From Undaria pinnatifida (Eukaryota; Sar; Phaeophyceae; Laminariales; Alariaceae), in assembly GCA_012845835.1 (NCBI GenBank), contig JABAKD010000013.1:4586628-4650627 (forward strand): a stretch of DNA of 64,000 nt, in the 5' to 3' direction. The position numbers were made by a program, and so were the translations under genes. Below, piece by piece: positions 24,528 through 37,215 of the stretch. The notes under the pieces are model-generated. The model searched no databases, was not told the origin of the DNA, and saw nothing but the letters and a program-made list of their open reading frames with translations. Numbering within the stretch: position 1 is the first letter of the stretch; the number at the start of each line of letters is the position of its first letter.

Positions 24528-24745
24528 ATAAAAATATATTGCAAGGACGTCAGCCGTGAGTTCGACGAATTTCAGGTCAATACTCATCTTAGCAAGCTGC
24601 GTTGTTGGTACTTGTAATATACTATGTGGGTGAGTTTTTTAAATAATGGGACGGGTCATCATATTGTTCTGTTAAAAGACAAACACAACAATATAATACG
24701 AGAATATACATATTTTATAAAAAACATTTAAAGGACGTCAGCCGT
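24528..24745 (-). repeat. Two diverged R1 terminal motifs
   Basis: Same form as at 9.3 kb (CAAGGACGTCAGCCGTGAG, CATCTTAGCAAGCTGCG), with a second, shorter copy from 24712. Confidence 0.6.
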
Positions 24746-27285
24746 GATTTCGTTGTTCAGTTCAGTTCACTGGGTTTTCAGTGAGTGGGGTGTAATTCAA
24801 CTCCTTCGGGCGCGTTATTGCATCTTGGAAATACTCATTTTGTGTCGCCATCCTTGTTAAACCACGTAAACGAATATGTGAGAACAGCATGTTATACCAA
24901 GATACCGCTGATACTGATGTAACCAAGTTTTGAATCGTCCGTCCCGGGGAAAATGTGTGCTTCTACGGCACGAAGTTGTTCGACGAGTGGAACATCAGGC
25001 ACGGATGTATTGAGAAAAAGTCTATCGTATGCCAGAATCAGTCTTACTTGCTTTTTGTTATTCCCAAACAGTCCCTTTTTTTGTTGTCGACAGCATCCAG
25101 CTAAAAATCTCGGAAGACCCCCAGCGAGCTTCTGTGCACGCTGTGTGGTCGCAGGTTTATTTCCCCTCGCCCCGGTTAAAGATTGCCCTCTTCCTCATGG
25201 CGCATACTCGTCAGCATTCATGGCCGCAATTCAGCAGCCTTTGCTCGTCGGTTTGCATCGAAGTTTGCCAACTCGTGGTCGTGCTCTCGCCCTTTCGACC
25301 CGTGAATTTTTAAGAAAGAGGTCTCGAACCTACCACGACTTTCGACCTCTCTAATTACGCGGCTTACCATTCAGCCACGGGAGACGCCGGCTGCTCAGTA
25401 CGGTTTGATCATTACCAGGCAGGGTACGTGTATTTGTCGTGTGTGGATGGGCGTTATTAGCGATGTTTTCGTCGTGATCCGAGAAAGGTACATGAAGCAA
25501 ACACGAAGATGCTGGAAAAAAACAACAGAGACTGGAAGAAGGTGTACGCAGAAGATGGGTGTAGAGTGGTGGTATCCGGGCCAGAAGCGAATTATCCCCA
25601 TCCCGCCTAACTGCGTACTTCATATCATGCTCCGTGGTATATCACAACGGGCGCTCTATTGTTGGGGTTGGGGTTGTTGTTCTCACGTAACAAAACTCGG
25701 ATCTCGTCAAATCCGTGGTCACCGGGCAGTAAGCTGAAGTCACGGTGGAGTGATAAACACCTCGCTGCCAGGAATATTTGGACATTTATTTTTGCACGAC
25801 GGTAGCTGTGTGTCTTTTGCCTTGACTAGATCTACGCCTATACGTTGTAGTATACGGCTTCTCCTGAAGTTGTGTTGGACAGATTGTGAAGCCTGCCTCG
25901 AAAGGGGTGTCAATTGGCATCCCCGACGCGCCCCCCACCTTCAATAGACACCTTCAACAAGATACAGCAACCGCACGTCTTTCGTCGTCGTTGTTGATCT
26001 ATCTACCCACATTTGTCATTCTTAATTTTTGTCGTCAGCGTCATCAGCTCTGACCACTAAATATACGGTACACCAGGGGCCTTGGTACCAGGTACTACTG
26101 TATTGGTTTTGTGTAATTCTACGTGGTGTGCGTTCCTCGCACATTAAACCTTGGTTGATACAAAAACTGATATTTCCAAGCATTGCATTGCGTGTCGTGT
26201 ACCAGGTATTGCACAATTAACGTTCCACTCGTCGCGTAATTTACTAACAAAATAGTCCCCGAGGAAGTCGTTAGCGTGCGTATTACATACCGGTACCTCG
26301 AGCAGGAAATAAGAAACCGACAAGTTAAGTAAAACTGAAATATTGTCCTGAACACGCTTTATTTATTATAAAATACGTAGTCCATCATTAACAGTTACAA
26401 GGTATAGTCTGATGATATACTCAGTATATAATGCGCTGTCGTGCTGTAACAAACACGAGTGTTCCATTTCTTACTAGTAGCGGCTGTGGTCTGTGAATTC
26501 ACGATAAAGCACTTGGTTCGAATATCATTTTCTTGAATTTTATACCTCAATGTAGTCTATATAAATTCTAAATTTGATATCATGCGACATTTCACTCTAT
26601 AAAAAGTTATTCGCCTGCTCGCTGCAAGGTAAATTATGTGTCACTCCAGGTCTTACCACAATGTGGGATGGGGCGGGGGGGGGGAAGGGGAGAAGGGAAG
26701 AGGGGGCGTCATGCGAGCCCAAGAGACTGATGTCTGGCTCTGGCCATCATCGTCTTGAAATTTGTGGGCCTTTCAATGGCCGTCACTAAATAGCGTAAGA
26801 GCGCCCTCTGACTTCTTCGCCGTGTTGCGTTCTCTCCCCAGTGCCGTTGATGACGCATTTGATACCATCTATGAGCCTATACCGTCTCTATTTAGTCAGC
26901 TCCGAGGGTCTGCTTGTATGACATTTTTTCTGTTTCCCTTTCCTTGCTTCCCCTTGGTGTCTTGTCTTGCTTTTCTTGTCTGTTCTTTTCTTTTCCTTCT
27001 GGCTAGTCTAAGCTTTTTTTTTTTTTTTCCATTAGACTTTTTAATCAATTTGCGTCTGTCGTGCGTGGGCATAGTGATGGGTACTACGTGCAATATATAC
27101 GCGGTAGTCTTCCTTGGGTGGCAAGCGGTATAGTCGGTTTTTCCAGGCGCGAGTAGTGAGACGTATGCACCAGTACGGACCTGGCTCGTCGTAGACTGAC
27201 ACCCCGAGACACTTTGTATATGTTTCTGGCGGGGGCATCATTGCGTCAGTCGTGATGTATGCGTGTACCACCTTTGGTTTGTGTG
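24745..27285. other. No recognisable gene
   Basis: A decayed tRNA-like relic at 25318-25392, a G-rich patch near 26665 and a T-rich stretch near 27010. Short frames only. Confidence 0.5.
25318..25392 (-). other. tRNA-like sequence, decayed
   Basis: On the minus strand, box A-like GTGGCTGAATGGTAAGCC and box B GGTTCGAGACC at tRNA-like spacing. Stems are imperfect, so a tRNA-derived relic is likelier than a tRNA gene. Confidence 0.4.
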
Positions 27286-27288
27286 TGT

Positions 27289-27371
27289 CTATTCCCTGGG
27301 GTATTCCTCAGCTCCAGAGTGACTGGAGCTTGTCCTGTGAGCACGGAGTTGATTGTGCGAGTTAATGTGAG
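27289..27371 (+). repeat. Microsatellite anchor sequence R3
   Basis: TCCCTGGGGTATTCCTCAGC, AGAGTGACTGGAGCTTGTCC and GAGTTAATGTGAGAACAAC directly before (CAA)24. Confidence 0.75.

Positions 27372-27444
<73 letters not shown>
27372..27444 (+). repeat. (CAA)24 microsatellite
   Basis: Uninterrupted CAA run between the GGGGTATTCCTCAGCTCC anchor and the SINE 3' half. Confidence 0.95.
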
Positions 27445-27585
27445 CTCGATGAAAACGAGACGAGCAGTGAGATTCCTGAACCCTATGTGCGATGAAAATT
27501 GAAGGCAGGCAGGAGAAGGGACGACACCTGTGACCACGGCTTGTCCAGACGAAGGTAGAGATGTGTGTGAAAAAAAATAAAAAAC
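27440..27585 (+). mobile_element. SINE 3' half fused to a CAA microsatellite
   Basis: Begins CACTCGATGAAAACGAGACG exactly at the end of the CAA tract and continues through ACCACGGCTTGTCCAGA to an A-rich tail. The tRNA head is replaced by the CAA tract and its upstream anchor sequence. Confidence 0.75.
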
Positions 27586-28447
27586 GCACTGGAGCACAGG
27601 GCTTGTGATACGGACGTATGATCCAGCCGCGTATGTATGAAGATCCGCCACCTATGCCAGGCGACGTCATCTTCTTAGACTCCCATAATTTGTAACACGA
27701 CACTCCCGGCATTCTGAGCGCCTTGGGGATTACATGCTGTACGCACAGCTGTACGTATGGTGTATGGTGTAGTTTATCCGGGGTTGGGTACATCATCAGC
27801 GTACACGGGGCCGATTGCTCATTATCAGGTTGGACCCTAAGCTTTAGAGGTTTCTGTTTCGTGACAAAAAAAAACACACCACTATAGACTGCATCATTGA
27901 AAGCAACGAGCCCAGTGAAATATTTTGCCTCTCGTCGAACACAGGATTTGACCGTGTCCTCCGGAAGAAAGAATGCAGGAACAAATCTAACGGCAGAGGT
28001 GGAAGTCGGCTCCGTCCATGCTCTTCTTATCCTTTGTTAATCAACAATGCATACCTGGCACGATAGATAGTACACTACACGCTCGACAGTGAAATGATCT
28101 TTTCGGAAACTTTTCAATGTGTTCGCGAGTTTCATTTTTTCAGCCCAACAAAATCGACTTTTCTGCGACTTTTCTGTACGAGAACCACGGGGTATCTTTC
28201 ATGGTTGAAACCACCCCTGTAACAATATCACTCCGTCAAAACCAGCCCGTTATTCCTTTTCAACAAGAAAAAGAGAATTCCAGGTGCACCACGCTCACCC
28301 CCCCCCCCCCTCGCCGACATCACCGTTTTCAAAACCACACCGCTCACTCCTTTCCACGCACCCCACACCCACACACCCACCACTCCTCCTACCAACTTTC
28401 AGCCCGCCAGTATACATTCAAGGAGGAATTGCGGCGTGTTCATCGTG

Positions 28448-28789
28448 ATGATGACAACAATGATCCGAACGGCTGCTATATTGCTGGCAGCCAAGTCGGC
28501 AAATGCGAAAAACACAGCTTCACCGAACGATGCCATCCCGAAACCGGACTGCGACTCCAGCCTCTCGGTGTCATTCCGATATTCATCAGGGTCGGAGCGA
28601 CTGTACGTCGAGTCGGCGGACGGCTCTACTAGAGGTGGATGCGTCACCCTCACCGACATCTGGGAAGAGCTGGACGGAGCCGCGCCGTTGTACGCAGTGG
28701 ATCCGGACAGCGGTGACGTGAGCAGCACTGCGACGGGAACATGGCTGCTGACGGAGCACCTGTGGATTGAAGACGGCATTACTCTTCAG
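28448..28789 (+). CDS. ManC5-E: Epimerase exon 1
   Basis: 342 bp, 114 codons, ends in phase 0 at CAG before GTTAGT. It encodes the signal region followed by the segment ending TEHLWIEDGITLQ. The upstream GTG-initiated extension (from 28436) is rejected because ATG 28448 is in the same frame and nearer the hydrophobic run. Confidence 0.88.
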
Positions 28790-31700
28790 GTTAGTGCCCT
28801 TTTCCCGGTCGGTCTGCGATATTTCTTGCGACTGCAGGCTGTGCACGGAACGTGCCTGCCGACCTGCGCGTAGCCACCTGTAGATATCGTACCCAATATA
28901 CGTACAAGTAATAGCCCGCGTGCTCAAGTGCATGGAGGAATTGGTATATAATTTAAAATCATCCTGTTGACCCTGATAGCTACACTGTAGTTGTAAGGGG
29001 AGTCGCCGACCTATATCCTTAATGAGGACACACAACTCGTAATGCGCGCGATCGGAGTATCACACACAGCTTGCAAAGATGAGTTTCGACGAAATCTTCG
29101 ATCTCACAGCTGGAGTGTATTTTAATTTTTATAATAATTTGCTGTACATTACAATATATGTACCTGGTCTTCATTTATACAGTATGTACCCGGTATACTG
29201 GTATACTGTGTTGGACGTAGCTTTTATCAGATGTCGCAGGGCGGTTACGGTAGGAGGAGCTGTTTTCCCCTTTTTTGAAGAAGCACAAATTCCAGTATAC
29301 GTGTATTATTCTGCCAAGGACACCCGCACAGACGGAAAATTCGACGACAACAACCTGCTCCCAGATATTTTGCAACTGCGTAGTTGCGAAATCAGAATGC
29401 ACGCTATCTGGTACGGATTAACTTTAATGCTGGTGATGTAAGACCTGGACCTGATTAGGTTAGGCGATCCTGGGCGATCTTTAATAGGGGTTCCCAGGTT
29501 TTGACGCGACACACGACGCCAAATCTCTGCTTCCAACAAAGTCATTCTCTGCTCCCCCTTGACACCCTGGACTTACCCAGATTAAACCCACACCCGGACC
29601 TGAGTCAGCCCCCGAACATTTTAATTACCCCGGTGGTTTTTCTGCATCCGACAGGCCCCACCTATCACCATTCCCCGACCGCAAACTCTTTTTTTCAACG
29701 TTTGTTCGCATCATAACGAATTATCAGAGGCAAAATTCGTATGCATACCTACGTACACAGCGTGCACGTTTATTTTGTCGATGTTTGTTGCGTGGAAGCG
29801 CTACTCTAATGTGCTTTAGTGGGCCATCTCCGCGGCAAATATTTCCCCTCGAGCGGCTTGACGGCCAGGGAGTCCGTGCAGGGACCAGGTCCGAGTTTAG
29901 TGGAGGTTGCAGGGCACAGGATACTTTGTGGCAGGGCATTCCTGTAGTATCGTCCTTCCGTCGTGCTCACCCATACGAGGTGCCCGGGTACACACACATG
30001 TATGTTTCTAGCCATCCATACCGTAGCTCCAATTCATTCACCTCCGCCCCCCCTCCCTCCCCAAACCCCTCCTTCCCCACCACCCGAACCATCGCCTAGA
30101 CCTCGCATCATGCGTATAGCAAGTCCCTACATCTGTGCGACCTAAAGCTGTTGCAAATCCCCTCCCCCCCTCCCCTCCCCTCACCCAACCCCCCCCCCCC
30201 CCCCCCCTCCCATCCCTTCGAACACTGCGCCCCCTCCTCACTGGTTGTATGACTTACAGCATGCACCTGATAAACTGATGCATTTCCTTCCACAGCTGTC
30301 ATATTTTGTCCCCCTCAAGAACGGGTTTTTAGTTTCCGCGCACAGACTGACTAACATCACCCTGTTGACCCTGGTACAACCTACACTGTAGTTGCAAGGG
30401 GAGTCGCCGGCCTAATAGACCCTTAATATAGAACACACATCCTGTAATACGCGCGATCGGAGTATCACACACAGCTTGCAAAGATGAGTTTCGACAAAAT
30501 TTTCGATCTCACAGCTGGAGTGTATTTATATTCTCAGAATATATGTGATGTCGGTGTAGTCTTGCGTGCATGACCTATACATGCGTGTACATGCGTGCCG
30601 CTGTGCGTATGCTTCGAAGTATTCATGTAAGAACAACAACAACAACAACATAGGATGGGTGCGCTTTGAAACGTTGCGCATGTTAACCTTGCAACGTGTT
30701 ATTATGTAGATAATCCGTACGTGGGTATAGTACCTGTTATTTTAGCACACAGATAATGGCCGTTTGCGTGGCGGGTTTGCTTACGTATAGGTGCGTTGGC
30801 ACGCACGAGACTGCAACTGCGACATTGTCCAAACCAATGAACTGGTCTCTTCACTTTGTGAATGTCTAGGTATACGGGACTTCAGCTGGGGGCGATGCTG
30901 ACGAGCTGCGCCTACTGAGCACGAGCGATATGTACCTTAACTTGCGCGCATACGGGGCGAGCCTGGATTTCGTGAGCACCAAGGTCAGTGTGGCGTAAGC
31001 GGACATGGATGGACATTTTTGTCGCATTATTGCGCCGTCACCACTTCTTGCTTAATCGGAGGTGCACATGTTTCCGAACATGTCCGCAACGTGACGCGAA
31101 CATGACGATGTCAATTCACTGCCGTCTGGTGTGTGGTCTTAGACAACTCCACATCATGTGCTGTGGTTCATCAGTTATGTGCTTTCAGCCGCATATGTGG
31201 AAGCTCAGTGATGCATCTTGGTGGATTTAGGATTTCGCTCTCATGCGTTGTTTGAAAAACCTCGCCCATTTCATACCTGTGTTGTGCAACCCCCCCCGCA
31301 AACTCCAAGATGTTTGTACCGAGAAAATCGAAGCTATTTCATGTTTTAGGTGAGAATTCGGTTGCTGTATTACCACAATGATCGCGTTTCGCTCTCGCGC
31401 TGACGCCGTTCTGGGGTTTACGTGGGTTATAATGAACAGCGAGAACCATCGATGCAACGTTATATTGGAAGGGGTTATTTGGGCAACTCGTCAAGTTGTT
31501 TGATTAGCTACTTACCGTGGGTGGTAGGGAGACCCCTGAGGTTGGTTTATGGATGAAACAGCGATGTATTCGCACCCAGCACGCGTTTCCATCTTGGCTG
31601 TATCGTGTTTTGCTGCACACACAGAAACACCTGTTTTCTACGTTTGTAGCCCTTGTTCATGTCTAAAAGTCGCCGTAGTTTTGGGTAAGTAAGTCGTCGC

Positions 31701-34700
31701 CCCCACCAGCCCATGTGTGTTCTCATTCCTCCTTCCGATTTTATCGTAATTTCGTTCAATGTACTTTGTGGTTGGTGGAGCGTTCGTTGTAACTCCTTGG
31801 CCCATGGAAACAGACTGTGAAACTTTCGGGCTTTGGGGGGGGCTCTCGCATGAGACATTCGACCCCTTCATAGATTATCGTGGTCGCCCCTCCGCTCCTC
31901 AGGTGTTCGCGTGGGACACAGACAAAAACGCCGTTGACGAAGACGAGGACGATGGACGGTCGTACATCAGTGCTGTCTCCGAGATCGTCACGGATGAAAG
32001 CGAGACCTGCAGCACCAGGGCGAAGACCACCATGGGAGAGGCAAGGATGGACATCGAGGACAGCGAGATGGCCTACCTCGGATTCCACGATAGCGAGAGC
32101 TACGGCCTCACATGGAAGGTGTGAAGCGGCAGGGGACGTGTAGTACGAGGACATGTCCTAAGATGCAAGGCCGTGGTAGGCCCTTGTTCACTGCCACACT
32201 TGAGTTATCACACTGTTAATAGCATACTCGCACGAGTGACTCTGTGCGTCGCCCGACAAAAACTCTTCCAAGATATTTGTTTGGCGCAGTGTGTAGCTAG
32301 CAATTCCACTGCACGGAATCACATCGCCAAGTTAAAGTGGCACCAAAGCTAAAGACGGCAAAGGAACAGGGTGATCACTCGCACGAGTGACTCGGAGCCG
32401 TTGAACAAAATGTCTCCAAACGTGACCCCCCTACACTAAACACGTAACCTTTAAAAAGATTGTGTACTGGGCATCCCAACAGTCGGCCAAGATGTAGTAG
32501 GATATAGACTAGTCGACAACGACTCGGTGGTGTCTCCCTGACGTCTTTATGTCTCGCCGCAAACAACGCGCGCGGCTACCGCAACATGCTTCAAACCAAG
32601 TCTTGTGGTATTAGGCTTTCTACCTCAAGCTTGCGAGATGCACTTCTAACAAACTTCTAAACAGTGTGTCGCGTATTCTCGTCACAGGTTCGAGGCCTCT
32701 GTTCCGAGCTGACCAACCCGGAAGTGTTTGACAATGTGAACGTCTACGGCAACATCTACGACTCGGACATCCACCACAACCACTTCGGAGTCTACACGTA
32801 CGGTCACCAGCAGGGAGACTGGAGGAGGAACAAAATGCACGACAACACGGCGTACGGTTTCGACCCCCACGACGACAGCGACTTCCTGACAATCCACGAC
32901 AACGAAGTCTACAACAACGAGAACCACGGCATCATCGCCTCCAAGCGCTGCAACGGAGTGTCCATTCAGGTATGGAAAAATTAATAAGCAACACCAAGGG
33001 CAGAGGATCCATCTGACGTGTTTGGCACCAGCGTCAGTACCTTACATTTGGAGCGTATATGATGCATCCTTAGCAGCCTTCTTGCCGGAGAGAAATGCCC
33101 GCGCAGATTCAACAGGCAGTCACCGTTTTTTTGACTAGAAGGCATACCCGCAACGAACCTGGAACCTTTTCAATAAGCCACAATCATGGCCTACTGCGAT
33201 ATACCTGCGATGCACCCTGAATAGTCAACATCGTTGGCGTTGGCATCCAGCGGTATGGCAATCGATTATGAGTAGCGCTTCTCATACTCGGACGTCGCAC
33301 CTTGTCTAGATTCCTTTTCGCTTGTTACCGCGGGAGATCTTCAGTAGTGCCCGTGACCTAGTCGTTCGTTGGTTTCCTACCACTCGATGCTCTATGTCGC
33401 GTTCTGTCTCCCTTAGACAGGAGTTTCCTTCTCCCTTGTGCAATCTATCCAACTAACCTATACCCTATCTCTTCGCCGACGTGTTGATGGACAGGGGAAC
33501 GAGGTTTACGGTGGTGGTGATGAATCTTGCGGCATATTCCTGCACCGAAGCGGCGACGACGCCACCGTCAAAAGTAAGCACACCGCATGCATTTGTTGTG
33601 TTCATAGGAAGCCGTTGGGTGCGCACCGATGATTCCCACATTTTGGTGCTCGGTGTTGTCGATACATCTGTCTGCTTTGCTTGACTGTGTATATATCTGG
33701 GTCTGCTGTGTGTTTCGTGGGCTGTGGTTTGGACTCGGCGGCATTTGGTTTTCGAGCTCTTCTTCGAAAGCACAATGCCTGTCAGTGCATGTGTAGGAGG
33801 CTTGCCCAGTTTATACTCTAGTGACAGTGAACTTATGGCGTGAGTTCAAATGGCCTGTTTTCCGACAGGACGGTATCATAAAATTACGCCAGATGCTTAC
33901 CCCAGCGCTGTTTCGGTGAAATCTGGTTTTGTCGATGATTATTGGACCCATAAACTGCCAACGTAACATCTATGTTGTGTTTCAATTACGTGCTTGCCAA
34001 TGTGCAGCAACCCATTGTTGTAGGTCTATGCTAACCTGCGCCCCGTTCGACTGCGACTCCATTTTGAACTGTTTGGTACATGATCTTGTTCCAGACAACT
34101 ACTGCCACGACAACGGCGACGCTGGGCTGGCCATGATGGAAAGTTTCAACGCCCAAGTGCGCAACAACGTGTTTGAGAACAACAAGTACGGCATCCGGAT
34201 GTCCGTAGGATGCGCCGACAACGTCTTCGTGAACAACGACATCATCGACTCCACCAAGTGAGCAACTGCCATATGCCCGATTTACACGAAGCCGGACTGG
34301 TTTTCGCGTGTTCGCAGCTCTTCCATATTTCGCGCGATGCGGCATGATTTCGTCTAGTGGGATTACTTCGCTTGGCGGAACACGCCTAGGGCTCCGTTAA
34401 CCTCACGATCTTGTTTGTCTAGTAAGCTGGAAATCTATAACATTGATATAGCACGTGCCACGGGTTGAATCGTAGGCCACACTCTTGTGCTAAACCTGTT
34501 GTCCTCAAATGATTATTGTGTCGCGTTCTCAGGTACAATATTTACACGTACGAAGGAACTGACGACCCGTGGGTCGCGGATTCCAACAGAATGGATGGCA
34601 ACCGCTTCACTAGGAACACCATCGTGGGCAGTCCGGAGAGCATCAAGCTTGTCTCGGCCGACTATACAAGGTTCAGCTTGAATACGTTCGATGATGTCAC

Positions 34701-34830
34701 CAAGATCCGCTTCGAAGACTCTACGAACACCATCATCAAGCTAAACACCGGGCTGGACGACGCCAAGATGACGATAACCGACTCATGTTTCCACAAGAAT
34801 TCCGACGATATGTTTGTCCCTCTTTGCTAA
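28448..34830 (+). CDS. ManC5-E: Mannuronan C-5-epimerase, secreted, seven exons (gene-level entry)
   Basis: Joined exons 28448-28789, 30870-30983, 31903-32118, 32688-32969, 33495-33573, 34095-34257 and 34533-34830 give 1,494 bp, 497 aa, with all six introns GT-AG and all phases consistent. The family converts beta-D-mannuronate to alpha-L-guluronate within polymeric alginate in the cell wall. Seen: a short hydrophobic N-terminus (about residues 1-20, weak secretion signal); a right-handed beta-helix region rich in N/D/H repeats (about residues 235-400); the canonical catalytic motif YGFDPHD at residues 280-286; a C-terminal segment ending DMFVPLC. The start is the first ATG of the open frame, directly before the hydrophobic run; a second ATG follows immediately. 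Intron 1 (2.1 kb) carries two R1 repeat copies and intron 3 a MITE, so repeats sit in the gene without breaking it. Exon-level conservation of an enzyme motif and clean splice sites indicate a working gene. An extra upstream exon cannot be excluded. Confidence 0.93.
28958..29125 (+). repeat. R1 3' module in epimerase intron 1
   Basis: CATCCTGTTGACCCTGATAG through ATCTCACAGCTGGAGTG, close to consensus. Confidence 0.82.
29998..30532 (+). repeat. R1 copy (5' and 3' modules) in epimerase intron 1
   Basis: CTAGCCATCCATACCGTAGC, C-runs, CGCCTAGACCTCGCATCATG and then the complete 3' module. Confidence 0.82.
30870..30983 (+). CDS. ManC5-E: Epimerase exon 2
   Basis: 114 bp, phase 0 on both sides, acceptor TCTAG and donor GTCAGT. 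It encodes VYGTSAGGDADELRL and continues to LDFVSTK. A diverged copy of this exon occurs in the pseudogene at 13217-13339, which confirms the boundaries independently. Confidence 0.9.
31903..32118 (+). CDS. ManC5-E: Epimerase exon 3
   Basis: 216 bp, 72 codons, phase 0. Acceptor CTCAG, donor GTGTGA. It encodes VFAWDTDKNAVDEDEDDG through LGFHDSESYGLTWK, the entry into the beta-helix. Confidence 0.9.
32167..32440. mobile_element. MITE M1 copy in epimerase intron 3
   Basis: Inner palindromes ACTCGCACGAGTGACTC (twice, near 32232 and 32378), TTTGGCGCAGTG in the centre, and a degraded right end CCCCCCTACACTA. Confidence 0.68.
32688..32969 (+). CDS. ManC5-E: Epimerase exon 4, catalytic motif
   Basis: 282 bp, 94 codons, phase 0. 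Acceptor CACAG, donor GTATGG. It holds parallel beta-helix turns and the catalytic YGFDPHD motif (residues 56-62 of the exon, 280-286 of the protein). Confidence 0.95.
33495..33573 (+). CDS. ManC5-E: Epimerase exon 5
   Basis: 79 bp, enters in phase 0 and leaves after the first base of an AAC codon. Acceptor GACAG, donor GTAAGC. It encodes GNEVYGGGDESCGIFLHRSG and the following few residues. Confidence 0.88.
34095..34257 (+). CDS. ManC5-E: Epimerase exon 6
   Basis: 163 bp. It completes the split AAC codon and leaves after two bases of a lysine codon. Acceptor TCCAG, donor GTGAGC. It encodes beta-helix turns including NYCHDNGDAGLAMMESFNA. Confidence 0.9.
34533..34830 (+). CDS. ManC5-E: Epimerase exon 7 with stop
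   Basis: 298 bp from acceptor TCTCAG to TAA at 34828-34830. It encodes YNIYTYEGTDDPWVADSN to the C-terminus. The paralogous exon is recognisable in the pseudogene at 13784-14087. Confidence 0.92.
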
Positions 34831-37215
34831 GGGCAGCAGGATCTTAACGTTCCTTTTGCGGGAGGAGGCTTAGGGTACCGCTGGAGTAATATGGTCCCTT
34901 AATAGTGCCGGTTGAGTGGTCTGGGTCACCTGATGTAATGCCTGGTAAAATAGGTTGGCACCATAGAAGCAACCGGTATTGGTAGTACCGAGAGCAGCAG
35001 CAGTGGCCGATATACAGTGCCGATATCGATGATTGACACACAACGGGTACTTTCGAGAGAGACCCACTCTGTCACCTGCACCGTTTGTGCAGACTACTGA
35101 CTGAGTCAATTTTTGTCGGGCGGTTTTTTCGCCCCGGCCGTGCTCCTGAAACGGCGCGGTCATGAAGCCGAGGGTTCTGCAGTGTGAACCTGCCCTTTCG
35201 CCTGCGTCTTGAGCATACGGGGGTGCGCGCATTGTCAAGATTTTGCGCCGCGTATACTTGTGTATGAGGATAATCCAGTCCATCCTCCGGTGACGGGCGG
35301 CGGCGTTCAATACTGTAGCAATGTAAGCTCTTTTTTGGGTGGCGACCTCTACTAGGATTTTTTGTTTTGGGATCGTTTTTGGGCGTCGTTCCGACACCTG
35401 TTTGTCGAGGGGTACTGAATAGTGTGGCTGTAGCTGATTGTGTGAAACTGACTCGTGTCGGGCCTGTCACGCAGAAAAGCAAAGCAGCAGCGCAGGTTTA
35501 TCGTTTGTTTATGGGTATATTTGTCTAGAATATTGTGCGAATACGGGTAGAATAATATGTGCGAATGCGTTGTAGGATAATTAGGACGCGCGTTTTCCAG
35601 GGAAATTGCTTGACCGTGAAACCGAGGTGTAAGTAGTTGTTGGCGTCGTGCTGTTGTTGTTTAAATCGTGTACCGCTACCATTTGTACCGCGTAATGCTG
35701 TATGTAGACAGTCAATCGTTGTTGGCATTTCCGTGGCCGGGGGAGATCCAACTACGATATGAGGTTGCCGTTGCTGGTGCCGGGTTGCCAGTCCAAGGGT
35801 AAGGGGATTTTTTGTTTTCCGTCAACGCACGGTTGGGTGCCGTATGGAAGAACGTTGTTTCTTTTTTTATTTGTCAAGCAAGGTGCATTGCGTTTGTAGA
35901 GCAAAATACATCGTTGTCAGGTATTGGAGACAAGCCCACCCGGCTTGATTTGGGAAAAAAAAATCGATGCAGTCTAGACGTGTAAAGTGTACCAGAGGGA
36001 AGCCAGGGACAACCTACGTCGACCCGTTTCGCGTGCCGAGTCGCACCTTGAGAGCAAAGCAAATGGTCGGGGTTCACACCGCCTCGGCACAGGCACGGGC
36101 GCCCTTGTTGTACGTTGTACGGTGGATGTATAACATTCAGTATTCCTCTTTAAACGTCGTTGATTTGTTGCCGAGGGTGAACAAGATTGAGGGGGGTGCA
36201 CGTGCTAGTAGCATAGTTAGTTGGAACCAGCTACTCATTGCAAATACAATAACAATTTTGGCCGTACGATGCGAAGGAAGCATGCGCGTAGATTCCGGTT
36301 GAGCTTGGATTCGCCTGCATCTCAAGGGTAAACGTTAAGTAGGGTATGGGTTGCGCACTGCCTGGGCCCGTTCCATTGAGCCACCGTTGGAATTGTGTAT
36401 TTACCAAGTCATAGGTACGTCAGGGTGCCTGTCTTGGAAGGGCACGCCCTCGGGTTGGGGTGTACAACGTTGTGGTGCACATCTTGCGCGACGTTGAGAA
36501 GTATTCAAATTGCAGCAGGTGGTCTACTGCGCAGTACCTAGCAGCTTCAAGGTAGAACGGGTTACACTCAACCCAGCTTTTACTGCGCTGAGGGGATTTG
36601 ACTGCCAAACTCTTCTGTGCACGGTGCAGGCATTGTTGAATGGGGTCATTCGCAACGAACTGTGTTCACTGTTCGATTGTATGTGGCCCCAAGTCACCGC
36701 ATTAAATATTTATGGATTTTCACAAAAGTTTACTTTCCACCCCCTTATTTGCATGTTGAGCATATCGTACTCGTACGACGCATTGCCAGTTCAACCGGTT
36801 CCTACACTTTGCATCTGCCTTGGTTTCTGCACTATTAGTCCATATATTCATGGTTTCGCAAATGTTTCCGTTGCGCTCTCCAGCACACTGGAGGAGTGCA
36901 TCATAATAATAAGAGCAAAACCTGCCATGCATGGTGCGCCGAATACCAATGATTTTCGCCCAACAATGCAGCATCCTTCCCTGGGTGCACCTCTTTGAGC
37001 ACGCTCCGTTCATTCGTGACTTCGTTACGGGGGCTGATACCCTGAACTCCAGTACACTCGAGTACACCATCCAGCGGACACCAGACCTGTACAAGTTAGC
37101 CTACCAACGCACATGGTTATGTGGCTGATGCTGCAGTAACAATTGTTGATACATATAAACTTGGTTCACACGACGATTCTTCAAAACATATACAGCATAT
37201 GTAGACTGCAGTATA
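34831..37215. other. Downstream of the epimerase gene; possible 3' UTR then no gene
   Basis: The first part may be the epimerase 3' UTR, whose end cannot be placed. The 162-codon frame at 36510-36998 starts at TTG, overlaps antisense frames and matches nothing known. Confidence 0.45.

Noticed and set aside
36510-36998. 162-codon frame on +
   Set aside because: No ATG start, overlapped by a 124-codon antisense frame, no recognisable family and no splice context.
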